Below are positions 22,170 through 30,432 of a DNA stretch of 33,518 nucleotides, piece by piece. The stretch comes from Bacteroidota bacterium (GTDB lineage Bacteria > Bacteroidota > Bacteroidia > UKL13-3), in the NCBI GenBank assembly GCA_027484685.1, contig JAIXSO010000043.1:1-33518 (forward strand), read 5' to 3'. The notes under the pieces were generated by a model. The model had not been told where the DNA came from, did not search any database, and saw only the letters and a program-made list of their open reading frames with translations. How positions within the stretch are numbered: position 1 is the first letter of the stretch; each line of letters begins with the position of its first letter. Position numbers and translations under genes: made by a program.

Positions 22170-23438
22170 CTGAAACCATTTTTTACATATTTATTTGTTT
22201 TGTTTTGCTGTGCAATAAATGCGCAAAACTTAATTCCTAACCCCGGTTACGAGGAGCGGCAAAAAGATGGTACTCCAAAGTATTGGACCCAACCCAAAGG
22301 CGATTTTTACCATTACGAACACCAATTGGTTGATACCAATGGAATTGAAATCTCGAATTACTTACATGGGCTTTGTACCATAATGCCATTGCCAAGCGAA
22401 TACCTTTGTGTAAAGCTTAAAAAGCCTGTGGTGGTTGGAAAAACTTATCATTTTAAAGTAAAAACTTATGTAAAAGACGAAACTTGGAATAGAATTGAAA
22501 GGCTAGGTCATTTTGAAATAGCAGTTTTACCTTATTACGAAAAAGTAACTCCAGTAAGGATTAGGATAAAAGCCACACCTTTGGCTAAATTTGCTATTGA
22601 TTCAAACCCAGAACGTGAGCGTCCATTTTGGCAATACCACTATTTAACTTTTACAGCCAATAGCAGTGGCGATTATTTATATTTAGGCAGGTTTCATAGT
22701 GACTCTACCTACAGTTTATACGATAGTTTGGTAAGTATAAAAGAGCGGTTGATTAAAGAGCGTGACGCACAAATACTGTATCTGCGTGATAGTTTTAGTA
22801 AATTAAAAGTAGATATTCCTGATTTAGGCGATAGCAAAAAAGCAATCAAAAAGCAAAAACAATTGATGTTTAACTTTATGAATACGGCCAGAAAAGAGTT
22901 AAACTTAATGGTTTCGGAAGTTCAAAACAATACCAATAACTTGCTCGATTCGGTTAACCAAATTTACTTAGACCCATTTTATTTTCATGTGCGTTTGTAT
23001 TACGATGACTTATGTTTAGCCGAAGTAAGAACTGATAATACCTGCGATTGTAAAGACACCATGTATGTTTACAAACCTAAATTTGAAGTTGGGAAAACTT
23101 ACAGCTTACGCAACATCAATTTTGATTTAGATAAATATGTTTTGCTGCCACAATCGTATATAGAATTGGATAATTTACTAAATGTTTTACGCGAATACCC
23201 CAAAATGGTAATTAAAATAATGGGCCATACCGATAGCCAAAATTCGGATGCTTATAATATTACTTTATCTAACAACAGGGCCATGGCGTGTGTTAAATAT
23301 TTAATAAAACATGGAATTGATGCCAAAAGATTAAGCTGGCAAGGTTATGGCGAACGTGTGCCAATAGCTACCAACAATACTGAAGAAGGCAAAGCCGCAA
23401 ATAGACGCGTGGAGTTTTTGGTTTTGAAAGTGGAATAA
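22170..23438 (+). CDS. OmpA-family outer-membrane/peptidoglycan-binding protein
   Basis: About 422 residues. A signal peptide (KPFFTYLFVLFCCAINA, then QNLIPNPGYEE) leads into an N-terminal domain with PKYWTQPKGDFYHYEH, a helical, possibly coiled-coil middle (around 190-260), and a C-terminal OmpA domain. That domain runs from INFDLDKYVLLPQSYIELD through IKIMGHTDSQ to RLSWQGYGERVP and AANRRVEF, the normal peptidoglycan-binding pattern. The signal peptide has no ATG in frame. The candidate start is CTG at 22170; TTG at 22200 would delete half the signal. The TTG at 22160 reads the wrong frame unless one A of the six-A run is removed. The start is therefore uncertain, but the domain call is firm. 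Confidence 0.85.
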   Translation: MKPFFTYLFVLFCCAINAQNLIPNPGYEERQKDGTPKYWTQPKGDFYHYEHQLVDTNGIEISNYLHGLCTIMPLPSEYLCVKLKKPVVVGKTYHFKVKTYVKDETWNRIERLGHFEIAVLPYYEKVTPVRIRIKATPLAKFAIDSNPERERPFWQYHYLTFTANSSGDYLYLGRFHSDSTYSLYDSLVSIKERLIKERDAQILYLRDSFSKLKVDIPDLGDSKKAIKKQKQLMFNFMNTARKELNLMVSEVQNNTNNLLDSVNQIYLDPFYFHVRLYYDDLCLAEVRTDNTCDCKDTMYVYKPKFEVGKTYSLRNINFDLDKYVLLPQSYIELDNLLNVLREYPKMVIKIMGHTDSQNSDAYNITLSNNRAMACVKYLIKHGIDAKRLSWQGYGERVPIATNNTEEGKAANRRVEFLVLKVE

Positions 23439-23530
23439 AGGCCACTGGCGGCTGGCTAAGTATGTATATTAAAATTTAAATTACAATAAGCTATCAGCTA
23501 GAGGCCAGATGCTAGCTGCCAGAAGCCCTT
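23439..23530. repeat. degenerate word-repeat spacer (GGCTGGCTA / AGCTATCAGCTAGA type)
   Basis: Right after the OmpA-family stop the words GCCACTGGCGGCTGGCTAAG and, after an AT-rich break, AAGCTATCAGCTAGAGGCCA and GATGCTAGCTGCCAGAAGCC appear. They share exact 8- to 10-base words (GCTGGCTA, AAGCTATCAG) with the spacer around 28610-28745. There is no ORF here and no terminator was seen. Confidence 0.65.
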
Positions 23531-23597
23531 AAAGAACCTTTTATCAAAAATACTTTGTAATTGGATTTATAATGTTCATTTTTGAAAATCAAATTAC

Positions 23598-24854
23598 ATG
23601 AAAAACCTCCAAATAATTTTTACTCAAATAAAAGAAAGTGCCATTTCTGCGCTTCATACCATGTATGTAAATAAGGTAAGAACGCTACTTTCTACTTTGG
23701 GTATTACTATTGGTATTTTTTGTATCATAGCAGTATTAGCAGTGGTGGAAAGTTTTGAAAATAATTTGCACCAAAGTGTAGAAAGTTTAGGAAATGATGT
23801 AATTTTTATTGAAAAAATGCCTTGGACTTTTGGACCAGGCTACAAATGGTGGAAATACATTAGCAGACCCAATGCCTCGATTGATGAATTAAAAAACATT
23901 GAACAAAAATCAGAATTATCTGATGCACAAATGCTAACCATTTCCATTAGTGGTAAAACCATAAAAAATGGCTCTAACAGCGCCACAGGAACCGATATTC
24001 AAGGGGTTACACACGACTTTTACTTAGTGCGCAATTTCAATTTATACCAAGGCCGTTATTTTACCGAAAATGAATCGGAAAACGGGAGTATGATTTGTAT
24101 TATTGGTTATAATTTAGCAGAAACGCTTTTCCCCAATACCAATCCTATAAATAAAAGCATCAAAATATCAGGTATAAAATTTAATATTATTGGCGTATTT
24201 GCCAAAGAGGGTGAAAGTTTAATAGGCAATAGTTTAGATAATGTAACCATTATTCCGGTAAATGCTGCTGCTAGGTTTGTGCGTATTAATAGCGATGATG
24301 CACAAAGCAAAATACATGTAAAAGCAGGTTTGGCGGGTGTGCCCGCTTTGGAACAAGAGTTAAATGGCATTATGCGTAGCAAGCGCAAATTACGCCCCGG
24401 ACAAGAAGAAAATTTTGCCTTGAATAAAATTACTTTAATTACCCAACAGCTAGATAAAACGTTTGTAACTGTAAATATAGCAGGCTGGATTATTGGGCTT
24501 TTTGCCATGCTAGTTGGAGGTTTTGGAATAGCCAATATTATGTTTGTGAGTGTAAAAGAACGTACTAACCAAATTGGTATTCAAAAAAGTTTAGGTGCTA
24601 AAAATTATTTTATATTGATTGAATTTTTAATAGAGGCTGTAATACTTTGCCTTTTGGGCTGCGCCATTGGTTTACTATTGGTTTGGGGTATAATAGCCAT
24701 TTTAGGAGCTGCTTTCGATGTTACCTTTTTCTTAAGCATTAAAAATGTAGTAATTGGCCTATTTACCAGTATTTGTATTGGTGTAATTTCAGGCTTTTTA
24801 CCAGCATTGAGTGCAAGCAAACTGAACCCTGTTGATGCAATAAGGAGTAAATAA
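23598..24854 (+). CDS. MacB/FtsX-like ABC transporter permease
   Basis: A 418-residue permease with the MacB layout. One N-terminal membrane helix (LSTLGITIGIFCIIAVLAVV, about 32-51) is followed by a large periplasmic MacB_PCD domain (about 60-285), then three C-terminal helices forming the FtsX domain (IAGWIIGLFAMLVGGFGIAN near 296-315, a helix near 340-372, and a last helix near 382-404). It contains the coupling motif VKERTNQIGIQKSLGAK and ends ALSASKLNPVDAIRS, which is very typical. The ATPase partner and membrane-fusion protein are not adjacent. Likely roles are efflux or lipoprotein/envelope mechanotransmission. No exact TAnnTTTG box was found upstream. Confidence 0.93.
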   Translation: MKNLQIIFTQIKESAISALHTMYVNKVRTLLSTLGITIGIFCIIAVLAVVESFENNLHQSVESLGNDVIFIEKMPWTFGPGYKWWKYISRPNASIDELKNIEQKSELSDAQMLTISISGKTIKNGSNSATGTDIQGVTHDFYLVRNFNLYQGRYFTENESENGSMICIIGYNLAETLFPNTNPINKSIKISGIKFNIIGVFAKEGESLIGNSLDNVTIIPVNAAARFVRINSDDAQSKIHVKAGLAGVPALEQELNGIMRSKRKLRPGQEENFALNKITLITQQLDKTFVTVNIAGWIIGLFAMLVGGFGIANIMFVSVKERTNQIGIQKSLGAKNYFILIEFLIEAVILCLLGCAIGLLLVWGIIAILGAAFDVTFFLSIKNVVIGLFTSICIGVISGFLPALSASKLNPVDAIRSK

Positions 24855-24886
24855 GTTTACACTTTTCTATGCTTTTCATTCTAAAT

Positions 24887-24903
24887 CAATCTAACTGACT
24901 GAT
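24887..24903. promoter_or_regulatory. second copy of the ATCAGTCAGTT-type motif
   Basis: On the minus strand this reads ATCAGTCAGTTAGATTG, 15 of 17 bases identical to 19444-19460. It lies in the gap after the permease gene, about 140 bases before the ATG of the T9SS protein, in the same orientation relative to that gene as the first copy is to the PaaG-like gene. Confidence 0.3.
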
Positions 24904-25016
24904 TTTATTATTTTAATATACATTTACTGTTAAGGGTATTTTTATTAAATTTTTCTATAATAATTGATAATCCTGCAAATTTTTTCTTCCTTTACATTAG
25001 CTTAATGTGAAATACT

Positions 25017-25024
25017 TACATTTG
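25017..25024 (+). promoter_or_regulatory. candidate -7 promoter box of the T9SS repeat protein
   Basis: TACATTTG is an exact TAnnTTTG match 18 bases before the ATG at 25043. It overlaps the longer GTG-started reading frame from 25007, which supports the ATG at 25043 as the true start. A clear TTG at -33 is missing. Confidence 0.45.
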
Positions 25025-25042
25025 CCCGCTTTATTCAAATTT

Positions 25043-27823
25043 ATGTTTAAAAACTTTTATATATTAATAGTAATCTTATTGTTAACCAGTAATACTTATG
25101 CTCAAACTTGCCCAGGAGGCAGTAGCAGCGGACCATTGCCAACCAAATGTTTTGAAATAGAAAGTATTTTGGCTGATGCCTGCGGCCCAGTAGAAGGCCA
25201 AGATGAAATGGTAAGATTAAGAATAGGCCCAAACGCCATAGCGCTAAATTCAATAAATACAGTTGTTTGGCAAACAGTAAATACATGGTTAGGGTTTTGT
25301 AGCTTTAATGCATCGCAATTAAACAAAATTAATACCATGAATAATAGCATTACTGCTGCTGGTAACTGTGGAAGATTTATTCCGGTTAACCCAGGTGGAA
25401 CCATTCCTGCTTATGCTAAAGTATTGTTTTTAACAAGTTTAGATTTTAGTGCAACTGCTCACGATTTTTCAGGATTAACAGATACTTTATATGTTATAGC
25501 TCAATGTTCAGGAAATACTGGAGGACATTTTACCAACTCAGGAAATGCAACCAGAACCTTAATTATTAGAACTGCTACATGCGGAGATACAGTAACTTGG
25601 AACTCAGCCAACTTAACTGGTGGCGATGGTGCTACCATTAATTTTACATTTTCGGGCACACCAAGTTATGTAAATTATGGCTGTACATTACCGGTAACTC
25701 CTTTTAGCTGCGATGCAGGAACCACCAACCCCAATTATTGCAATGGAGTAACAGTTCCTTTATCGGGCGCGGCCACTGGAACAAATTGTTATGTATGGCA
25801 AGCAGCCGATACCACCACAGGTTCATTTACTGATAGCACCAACTTAATTACAGGATTTACCATTAAACCCGGCTATATAGGAACTATAAAATTATATTTA
25901 AGAGCTAGGGCCAATTGCAGTACTAAACGAGATTCTGTAATATTTAACGCAACTGGAGCAATTGGAACTTTGTTTGCAGGTAATGATACCACAATGTGTA
26001 ATGCCAATACTTTTACAGCCAATGCAAGCAGCACTGCCACAGGTACTTATGCTTGGACAGAAAATGGAGCAGGCTCGTTTGCAAATGTAAATATATTAAA
26101 TCCAACCTACACCCCTACTGCGGCTGATACTGGTGCTGTTTTGATGGTAGTAACACAGACTACTGCTTGTGGTGCTTTAAAAGATACAGTAATAGTAAAT
26201 TTTACACGCAAAACAAGCCCCAATTTTACTTTGAGCGATAGCAATTTTTGTTATAATAATGTACCTATTAATATTACTGCTACGCCAACTGTAGCTGGTG
26301 GGGTGTTTAGTAGTAATATTGGTAGTTTTGCTGCTAATGTACATACTTTTAATGCAGTAGGTAATTTTATAATAAAGTATAAAATAGGAACTGGTGCTTG
26401 CGCTGATTCGTTAACTAAACCTATCAATTCGTATGCTCATGCAAACCCAACATTTAGTTTAAGTGATACCATGGTTTGTAAAAACAGCCCATTAGTAACA
26501 TTAACCCCAATACAAACTGGAGGAGTGTTTAGTGGAATAAGATTAATTGGCAATCAATTTACTCCAGACACCGTTGGAATATTTGCCATGAAATATAGAA
26601 TTACAAATGGTTTATGCATAGATTCATTGATAAAAAATATTACTGTAAATGATAAACCAGACCCTGCATTTACAAGTCCTAAAGCTTTATTTTGTTTAAA
26701 CGAAGCTGCCGTTACATTAACACCAACCAATGCTGGTGGGGTATTTAGTGGACCTAATTTAGTAGGTAATATATTTACTCCTGCTAGCGTTGGCCTATTA
26801 ACTATAAAATACAAAATATCAACTGCATTTTGTGCAGACTCTACCACAATAAATTTAACGGTAGTGGCTAAACCTGATTCAGAGTTTACCTTAAGTGACA
26901 CCTTGGTATGTGTAGGAAGTGGCAATATAACTTTAACTCCAACACAAACTGGTGGAATATTTTATGGAACAGATGTAAGTGGACAACAATTTACGCCCAA
27001 TACAACGGGAACATTTTTTATAAAATATGTGATTAATAATACCAATTGCCAAGATTCGACAGAGAAAAAAGTAACGGTGTTAGATAAAGTAGATGCATCA
27101 TTTACTACATCAGATTCAGTATTTTGTATTAACGATAATATAGCCTCATTTACGCCAACACAAACTGGTGGTATATTTAGTGGAACCAATGTAATAGGCC
27201 AAACTTTTAGACCAATAAGTGTTGGTTCGTTTACAGTTAAGCATTTAATGGCCAATCAAGCTTGTGCAGATAGTGCTTTTAGAACTATGCAAGTATTTGA
27301 TAAACCTATTGCCGATTTTACATTTTCACCAAATAACCCAACCATAGAAGACACTGTTCAATTTACATTTACTGGCAGCAATGCCACCGGTTGGTTGTGG
27401 CGTTTTGGCGATGCCAATAACACAACTAGTATTTTAAAAGATCCAAAATTTTTGTTTCCTGATGCAAAAGTGTATAATACTAATTTGGTAGTAACAAATG
27501 ATGCAGGTTGCACCGATTCTATATCAAAAACAATTCCTATTTTATTAAAAGAAAGTATATACTTACCAAATGTATTTACGCCTCAAAACGATGGCACCAA
27601 TGATTATTTTACCATTAAATCAACAGGCATCAATATTTTTAGTATGAAAATATATAACCGTTGGGGAGGTTTAATATATGAAACCAATCAATTAGCCCCA
27701 GGTTGGGATGGCACATACGATGGAAATCCTTGTCCGGTAGGCGTTTATTTTTATATGATTACTGCTATATCAAATAATAAAAAAACTTATAACTTAAACG
27801 GAACGGTAACTTTGTTGAGGTAA
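25043..27823 (+). CDS. Large surface protein with 72-residue repeats and T9SS type B (gliding motility-associated) C-terminal domain
   Basis: A protein of about 926 residues. A signal peptide ends TSNTYA before QTCPGG. A cysteine-containing N-terminal region (to about 230) includes a DACGPVEGQDEMVR segment. Ig-like modules come next. Then there is one longer unit (76 residues, 26216-26443) and four units of exactly 72 residues (216 bases each, 26444-27307), with recurring FT.SD..VC, LTPTQTGGIFSG and FTP...GTF.IKY...N..C.DS patterns. A PKD-like domain (WLWRFGDANN) follows. The C-terminal domain (IYLPNVFTPQNDGTNDYF to the end) is the CHU_C/TIGR04131-like signal for type IX secretion and surface anchoring. 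The ATG at 25043 was chosen over GTG 25007 because it begins the signal peptide and is preceded by a promoter box. Binding target unknown; adhesion is plausible. Confidence 0.9.
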   Translation: MFKNFYILIVILLLTSNTYAQTCPGGSSSGPLPTKCFEIESILADACGPVEGQDEMVRLRIGPNAIALNSINTVVWQTVNTWLGFCSFNASQLNKINTMNNSITAAGNCGRFIPVNPGGTIPAYAKVLFLTSLDFSATAHDFSGLTDTLYVIAQCSGNTGGHFTNSGNATRTLIIRTATCGDTVTWNSANLTGGDGATINFTFSGTPSYVNYGCTLPVTPFSCDAGTTNPNYCNGVTVPLSGAATGTNCYVWQAADTTTGSFTDSTNLITGFTIKPGYIGTIKLYLRARANCSTKRDSVIFNATGAIGTLFAGNDTTMCNANTFTANASSTATGTYAWTENGAGSFANVNILNPTYTPTAADTGAVLMVVTQTTACGALKDTVIVNFTRKTSPNFTLSDSNFCYNNVPINITATPTVAGGVFSSNIGSFAANVHTFNAVGNFIIKYKIGTGACADSLTKPINSYAHANPTFSLSDTMVCKNSPLVTLTPIQTGGVFSGIRLIGNQFTPDTVGIFAMKYRITNGLCIDSLIKNITVNDKPDPAFTSPKALFCLNEAAVTLTPTNAGGVFSGPNLVGNIFTPASVGLLTIKYKISTAFCADSTTINLTVVAKPDSEFTLSDTLVCVGSGNITLTPTQTGGIFYGTDVSGQQFTPNTTGTFFIKYVINNTNCQDSTEKKVTVLDKVDASFTTSDSVFCINDNIASFTPTQTGGIFSGTNVIGQTFRPISVGSFTVKHLMANQACADSAFRTMQVFDKPIADFTFSPNNPTIEDTVQFTFTGSNATGWLWRFGDANNTTSILKDPKFLFPDAKVYNTNLVVTNDAGCTDSISKTIPILLKESIYLPNVFTPQNDGTNDYFTIKSTGINIFSMKIYNRWGGLIYETNQLAPGWDGTYDGNPCPVGVYFYMITAISNNKKTYNLNGTVTLLR
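26444..27307 (+). repeat. four tandem 216-bp coding repeats
   Basis: Unit starts fall at 26444, 26660, 26876 and 27092, each exactly 216 bases apart, and the last ends at 27307. The units encode 72-residue Ig-like modules that are diverged in sequence but identical in length. A related 228-base unit precedes them (26216-26443). Confidence 0.85.
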
Positions 27824-27887
27824 AATTATTCATAAATATTTACCTTAATTTTATAAAAAAAAAGATACATTCGTTTTTTTTAAGACT

Positions 27888-28622
27888 ATGAAAGTATCAC
27901 GTAAATCGTTTGTAAAATCAGCTGCATTATTAGCTGGTGCCACTATATTAAATTCAGAAAAAACCGAAGCTAAAATTAACTATATTTTAGCTAAAATGGA
28001 TAAAGACTTTGCTTTACCTCCATTAGGTTATAACTACGATGCTTTGGAGCCATTTATTGATAAACAAACCATGGAAATTCATTACACCAAGCACCACCAA
28101 GCTTATGTAAATAAACTGAATGAGGCCAAGGCTAAAATAGAAAAATGGAATTTTAAAAATTTAGAGGATGTATTGGCCAACATCAATACTATTCCAAAAG
28201 ATTTACAAGCTGCAGTGCGCAATAATGCAGGTGGACATTTTAACCATACTTTATTTTGGAGTTTACTAAAAACCAATACACAACCAAGTGAAAAAACTTT
28301 AAAAGTAATCAACCAAAATTTTGAAAGTTTAGATAATTTTAAACAACAATTTACCAAAGCTGCTATGGGCACTTTTGGTAGCGGTTGGGCTTGGTTAATT
28401 AAGCAAGATGGTAAACTTAAAATAATAAATACGCCAAACCAAGATAACCCACTGATGAAAGGTATTGTTAAAGAATTAGGTACACCCATTATAGCATTAG
28501 ATGTGTGGGAACATGCCTACTACTTAAAATACCAAAACAAACGTGCTGACTATGTTACCGCATTTTGGAGTGTATTGAATTGGGATAAGGTGGAGGAGTT
28601 ATTGATTGCCTCTAGCAACTAG
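27888..28622 (+). CDS. Exported Fe/Mn superoxide dismutase
   Basis: Converts superoxide to oxygen and hydrogen peroxide. The 244-residue protein has the metal ligands H65 (MEIHYTKHH), H120 (GGHFNHTLFW), D205 and H209 (LDVWEHAYY), plus GTFGSGWAWLI typical of the iron/manganese fold. Unlike ordinary cytoplasmic forms it carries about 35 extra N-terminal residues, RKSFVKSAALLAGA, which look like a signal sequence. This predicts a periplasmic or secreted location; only one arginine is present, so Tat export is not certain. Metal preference cannot be told. The last codons and stop lie inside the GCTAG-type word repeat. A near-promoter TACATTCG (one mismatch) lies about 27 bases upstream. Confidence 0.93.
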   Translation: MKVSRKSFVKSAALLAGATILNSEKTEAKINYILAKMDKDFALPPLGYNYDALEPFIDKQTMEIHYTKHHQAYVNKLNEAKAKIEKWNFKNLEDVLANINTIPKDLQAAVRNNAGGHFNHTLFWSLLKTNTQPSEKTLKVINQNFESLDNFKQQFTKAAMGTFGSGWAWLIKQDGKLKIINTPNQDNPLMKGIVKELGTPIIALDVWEHAYYLKYQNKRADYVTAFWSVLNWDKVEELLIASSN

Positions 28623-28745
28623 CTGCTGGCTACTAGCTAAAAAAATGTTGATTAATAATATAAGTATAAATTTAAAATGATTGAAAGGCCGGAAGCTAGA
28701 AGCTATCAGGATAGCTATCGGGAGCCAGGAGCGACAGCTCAAGCC
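28610..28745. repeat. degenerate word-repeat stretch overlapping the SOD stop and the WbqC start
   Basis: Words of the GCTAG family (CTAGCAACTAGCTGCTGGC, TACTAGCTAA) span the SOD stop at 28620-28622. After an AT-rich gap they resume (GGAAGCTAGAAGCTATCAGG, ATAGCTATCGGGAGCCAGGA) inside the first codons of the WbqC reading frame. Exact words AAGCTATCAG and GCTGGCTA are shared with 23439-23530. Confidence 0.65.
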
Positions 28746-29366
28746 ATATTACCCAGCACTTATTTGCCTAACTTGGTTTACATAAAACATTTGTTAACTG
28801 CTGAAGAAGTATTAATAGAAAAACACCAAAACTATGTTAAACAGACATATAGCAACAGGTGTAAAATATTAAGTGCAAACGGAATTCAGGTATTGAGTAT
28901 TCCAACAATTAAGTTGCATAATGAAAAACAACCTATTGGTTTGGTAAAAATAAATTACGAAGAAGATTGGCAAAAACAGCATTGGTTGGCTTTTCAAAGT
29001 GCTTATGGAAAATCGGCTTTTTGGTTTTATTACAAAGATTATTTTGAAACATTTTACCTTAAAAAAAAATATGAATACTTATTTGAATTTAATATGGATT
29101 TGTTAAAATTAGTAATCAAATTACTAAAGGTAGAAAAACAAGTAAGTAGCACCGATGCCTTTAGACCAGAATATAATAATGCATTGGATTTAAGAAATTA
29201 CTTTGATGCTAAAAACCGAAATAAGGCTGAATTAAATGAAGCTGAAAAACTAAAAAAATACTTACAAGTATTTACTGAAAAGTATCCTTTTCAGGCAAAT
29301 TTATCTATACTTGATTTATTGATGAATCAAGGACCATTAAGCAAAAACTATTTACTAAATGATTAA
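28677..29366 (+). CDS. wbqC: WbqC-family protein
   Basis: A 229-residue WbqC-like protein, a family often found near surface polysaccharide genes and thought to act in glycan or amino-sugar metabolism; the reaction is not established. Family features begin at about residue 23 (AILPSTYLPNLVYIKHLL) and continue with QNYVKQTYSNRCKILSANG near 46-64, LSIPTIKL near 69-76, and QKHWLAFQSAYGKSAFWFYYKDYF-like sequence near 99-122. The first 22 residues do not look like the family and are encoded by a GCTAG-type word repeat, so they may be an addition. The only in-frame ATG is at 28677. The last eight bases overlap mnmH/selU, indicating coupled translation. Confidence 0.85.
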   Translation: MIERPEARSYQDSYREPGATAQAILPSTYLPNLVYIKHLLTAEEVLIEKHQNYVKQTYSNRCKILSANGIQVLSIPTIKLHNEKQPIGLVKINYEEDWQKQHWLAFQSAYGKSAFWFYYKDYFETFYLKKKYEYLFEFNMDLLKLVIKLLKVEKQVSSTDAFRPEYNNALDLRNYFDAKNRNKAELNEAEKLKKYLQVFTEKYPFQANLSILDLLMNQGPLSKNYLLND

Positions 29367-30354
29367 GGTAATATCGTCTGTTACCGAGGTTTTTGCGCTG
29401 CAAGAACATATTCCATTAATTGATGTTAGGGCTCCAATTGAGTATAACCAAGGCCACATTCCTAATGCTATCAATTTACCGATTTTAGATAACGAAAACC
29501 GAAAATTGGTAGGTACTTGCTATAAACAAAATGGACACGAAGCTGCTTTAATTTTAGGTTATAAATTGGTTGGGCCTCAGTTTTATTTATTTGTAAAACA
29601 AGCTTATAAATTATTTCCAAATAAAAAGATAATCATCAACTGTTACAGAGGTGGATTGCGCAGCCGAATTATGGCTAACTTATTAAGTACCGCAGGTTTT
29701 GAGGTTTATTTGCTGCAAGGCGGTTATAAAAAATTTAGGCATTGGGTATTAAATATACTCGCTGAAAATTATCAATTCAATGTGTTGGGAGGTTATACTG
29801 GCAGTGGTAAAACTGTTATTTTAAAAGAGTTAGCAGCTAAAAATATACAAGTATTAGATTTAGAAGGATTGGCCAATCACCGAGGTTCTGCTTTTGGAAA
29901 TTTGGGTATGCCTGAGCAACCTACTAACGAAATGTTTGAAAACTTAATTGCGGTGCAATTGCAAAAATTTGATGCAAAAAAAACTATTTGGGTAGAAGAT
30001 GAAAGTAGTTTAATAGGCCGCTGCAAAGTTCCCAAACCCATACACGAAAACATACGAAAAAGTACGCTTTATTTTTTAGAAATTGATTTAGAAAAACGTA
30101 TTGAAAATATAGTGAATGAATACGGTCAATTTGATAAAGCTATTTTACAACAAGCTACTCAAAAGCTATACAAACGTTTAGGTGATTTACGCACCCGCGA
30201 AGCCATACAATTATTAGATGAAAACAACTTTGCTGATTGGGCAAAAGCCATGTTAATATACTACGATAAAACTTATTTATTTGGCGTTTCCAAACGCGAA
30301 CCTCAATTAATAAAAAAAATAGATGTGGATTTTATTGAACAATTAAAGAAGTAA
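29359..30354 (+). CDS. mnmH: tRNA 2-selenouridine synthase (MnmH/SelU)
   Basis: Replaces the sulfur of 2-thiouridine at the wobble position of some tRNAs with selenium, via a geranylated intermediate, using selenophosphate. The 331-residue protein has an N-terminal rhodanese domain with IDVRAPIEYNQGHIPNAINL and catalytic C95 in NCYRGGLRSR. A P-loop domain follows (GGYTGSGKT, 144-152) with LDLEGLANHRGSAFG near 166-180 and WVEDESSLIGRC near 210-221. The ATG overlaps the end of wbqC by eight bases. No selenophosphate synthase (selD) lies in the window. It has normal length and all key residues. Confidence 0.95.
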   Translation: MIKVISSVTEVFALQEHIPLIDVRAPIEYNQGHIPNAINLPILDNENRKLVGTCYKQNGHEAALILGYKLVGPQFYLFVKQAYKLFPNKKIIINCYRGGLRSRIMANLLSTAGFEVYLLQGGYKKFRHWVLNILAENYQFNVLGGYTGSGKTVILKELAAKNIQVLDLEGLANHRGSAFGNLGMPEQPTNEMFENLIAVQLQKFDAKKTIWVEDESSLIGRCKVPKPIHENIRKSTLYFLEIDLEKRIENIVNEYGQFDKAILQQATQKLYKRLGDLRTREAIQLLDENNFADWAKAMLIYYDKTYLFGVSKREPQLIKKIDVDFIEQLKK

Positions 30355-30432
30355 ATTTTTTCTTAATAAAGCAATAGTATTTAATTAATAAGATTGTTTG
30401 TCTTATTATTGTATACCAATTGTTTACTTAAT

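Noticed and set aside
22160-22240. Separate small peptide from TTG 22160 in the other frame
   Set aside because: It is hydrophobic by overlap with the OmpA-family signal peptide and stops after about 26 codons; it is more likely a shadow of the true frame.
24107-24535. 142-codon open frame antisense to the permease gene
   Set aside because: It lies wholly within a well-supported permease on the other strand and resembles no known protein.
25007-25042. GTG start 12 codons upstream for the T9SS repeat protein
   Set aside because: The region contains the TACATTTG promoter box, and the signal peptide begins at the ATG at 25043.
26554-27255. Minus-strand open frames within the repeat protein
   Set aside because: They are antisense shadows of the 216-bp repeats; the regular base pattern keeps the opposite frame open.
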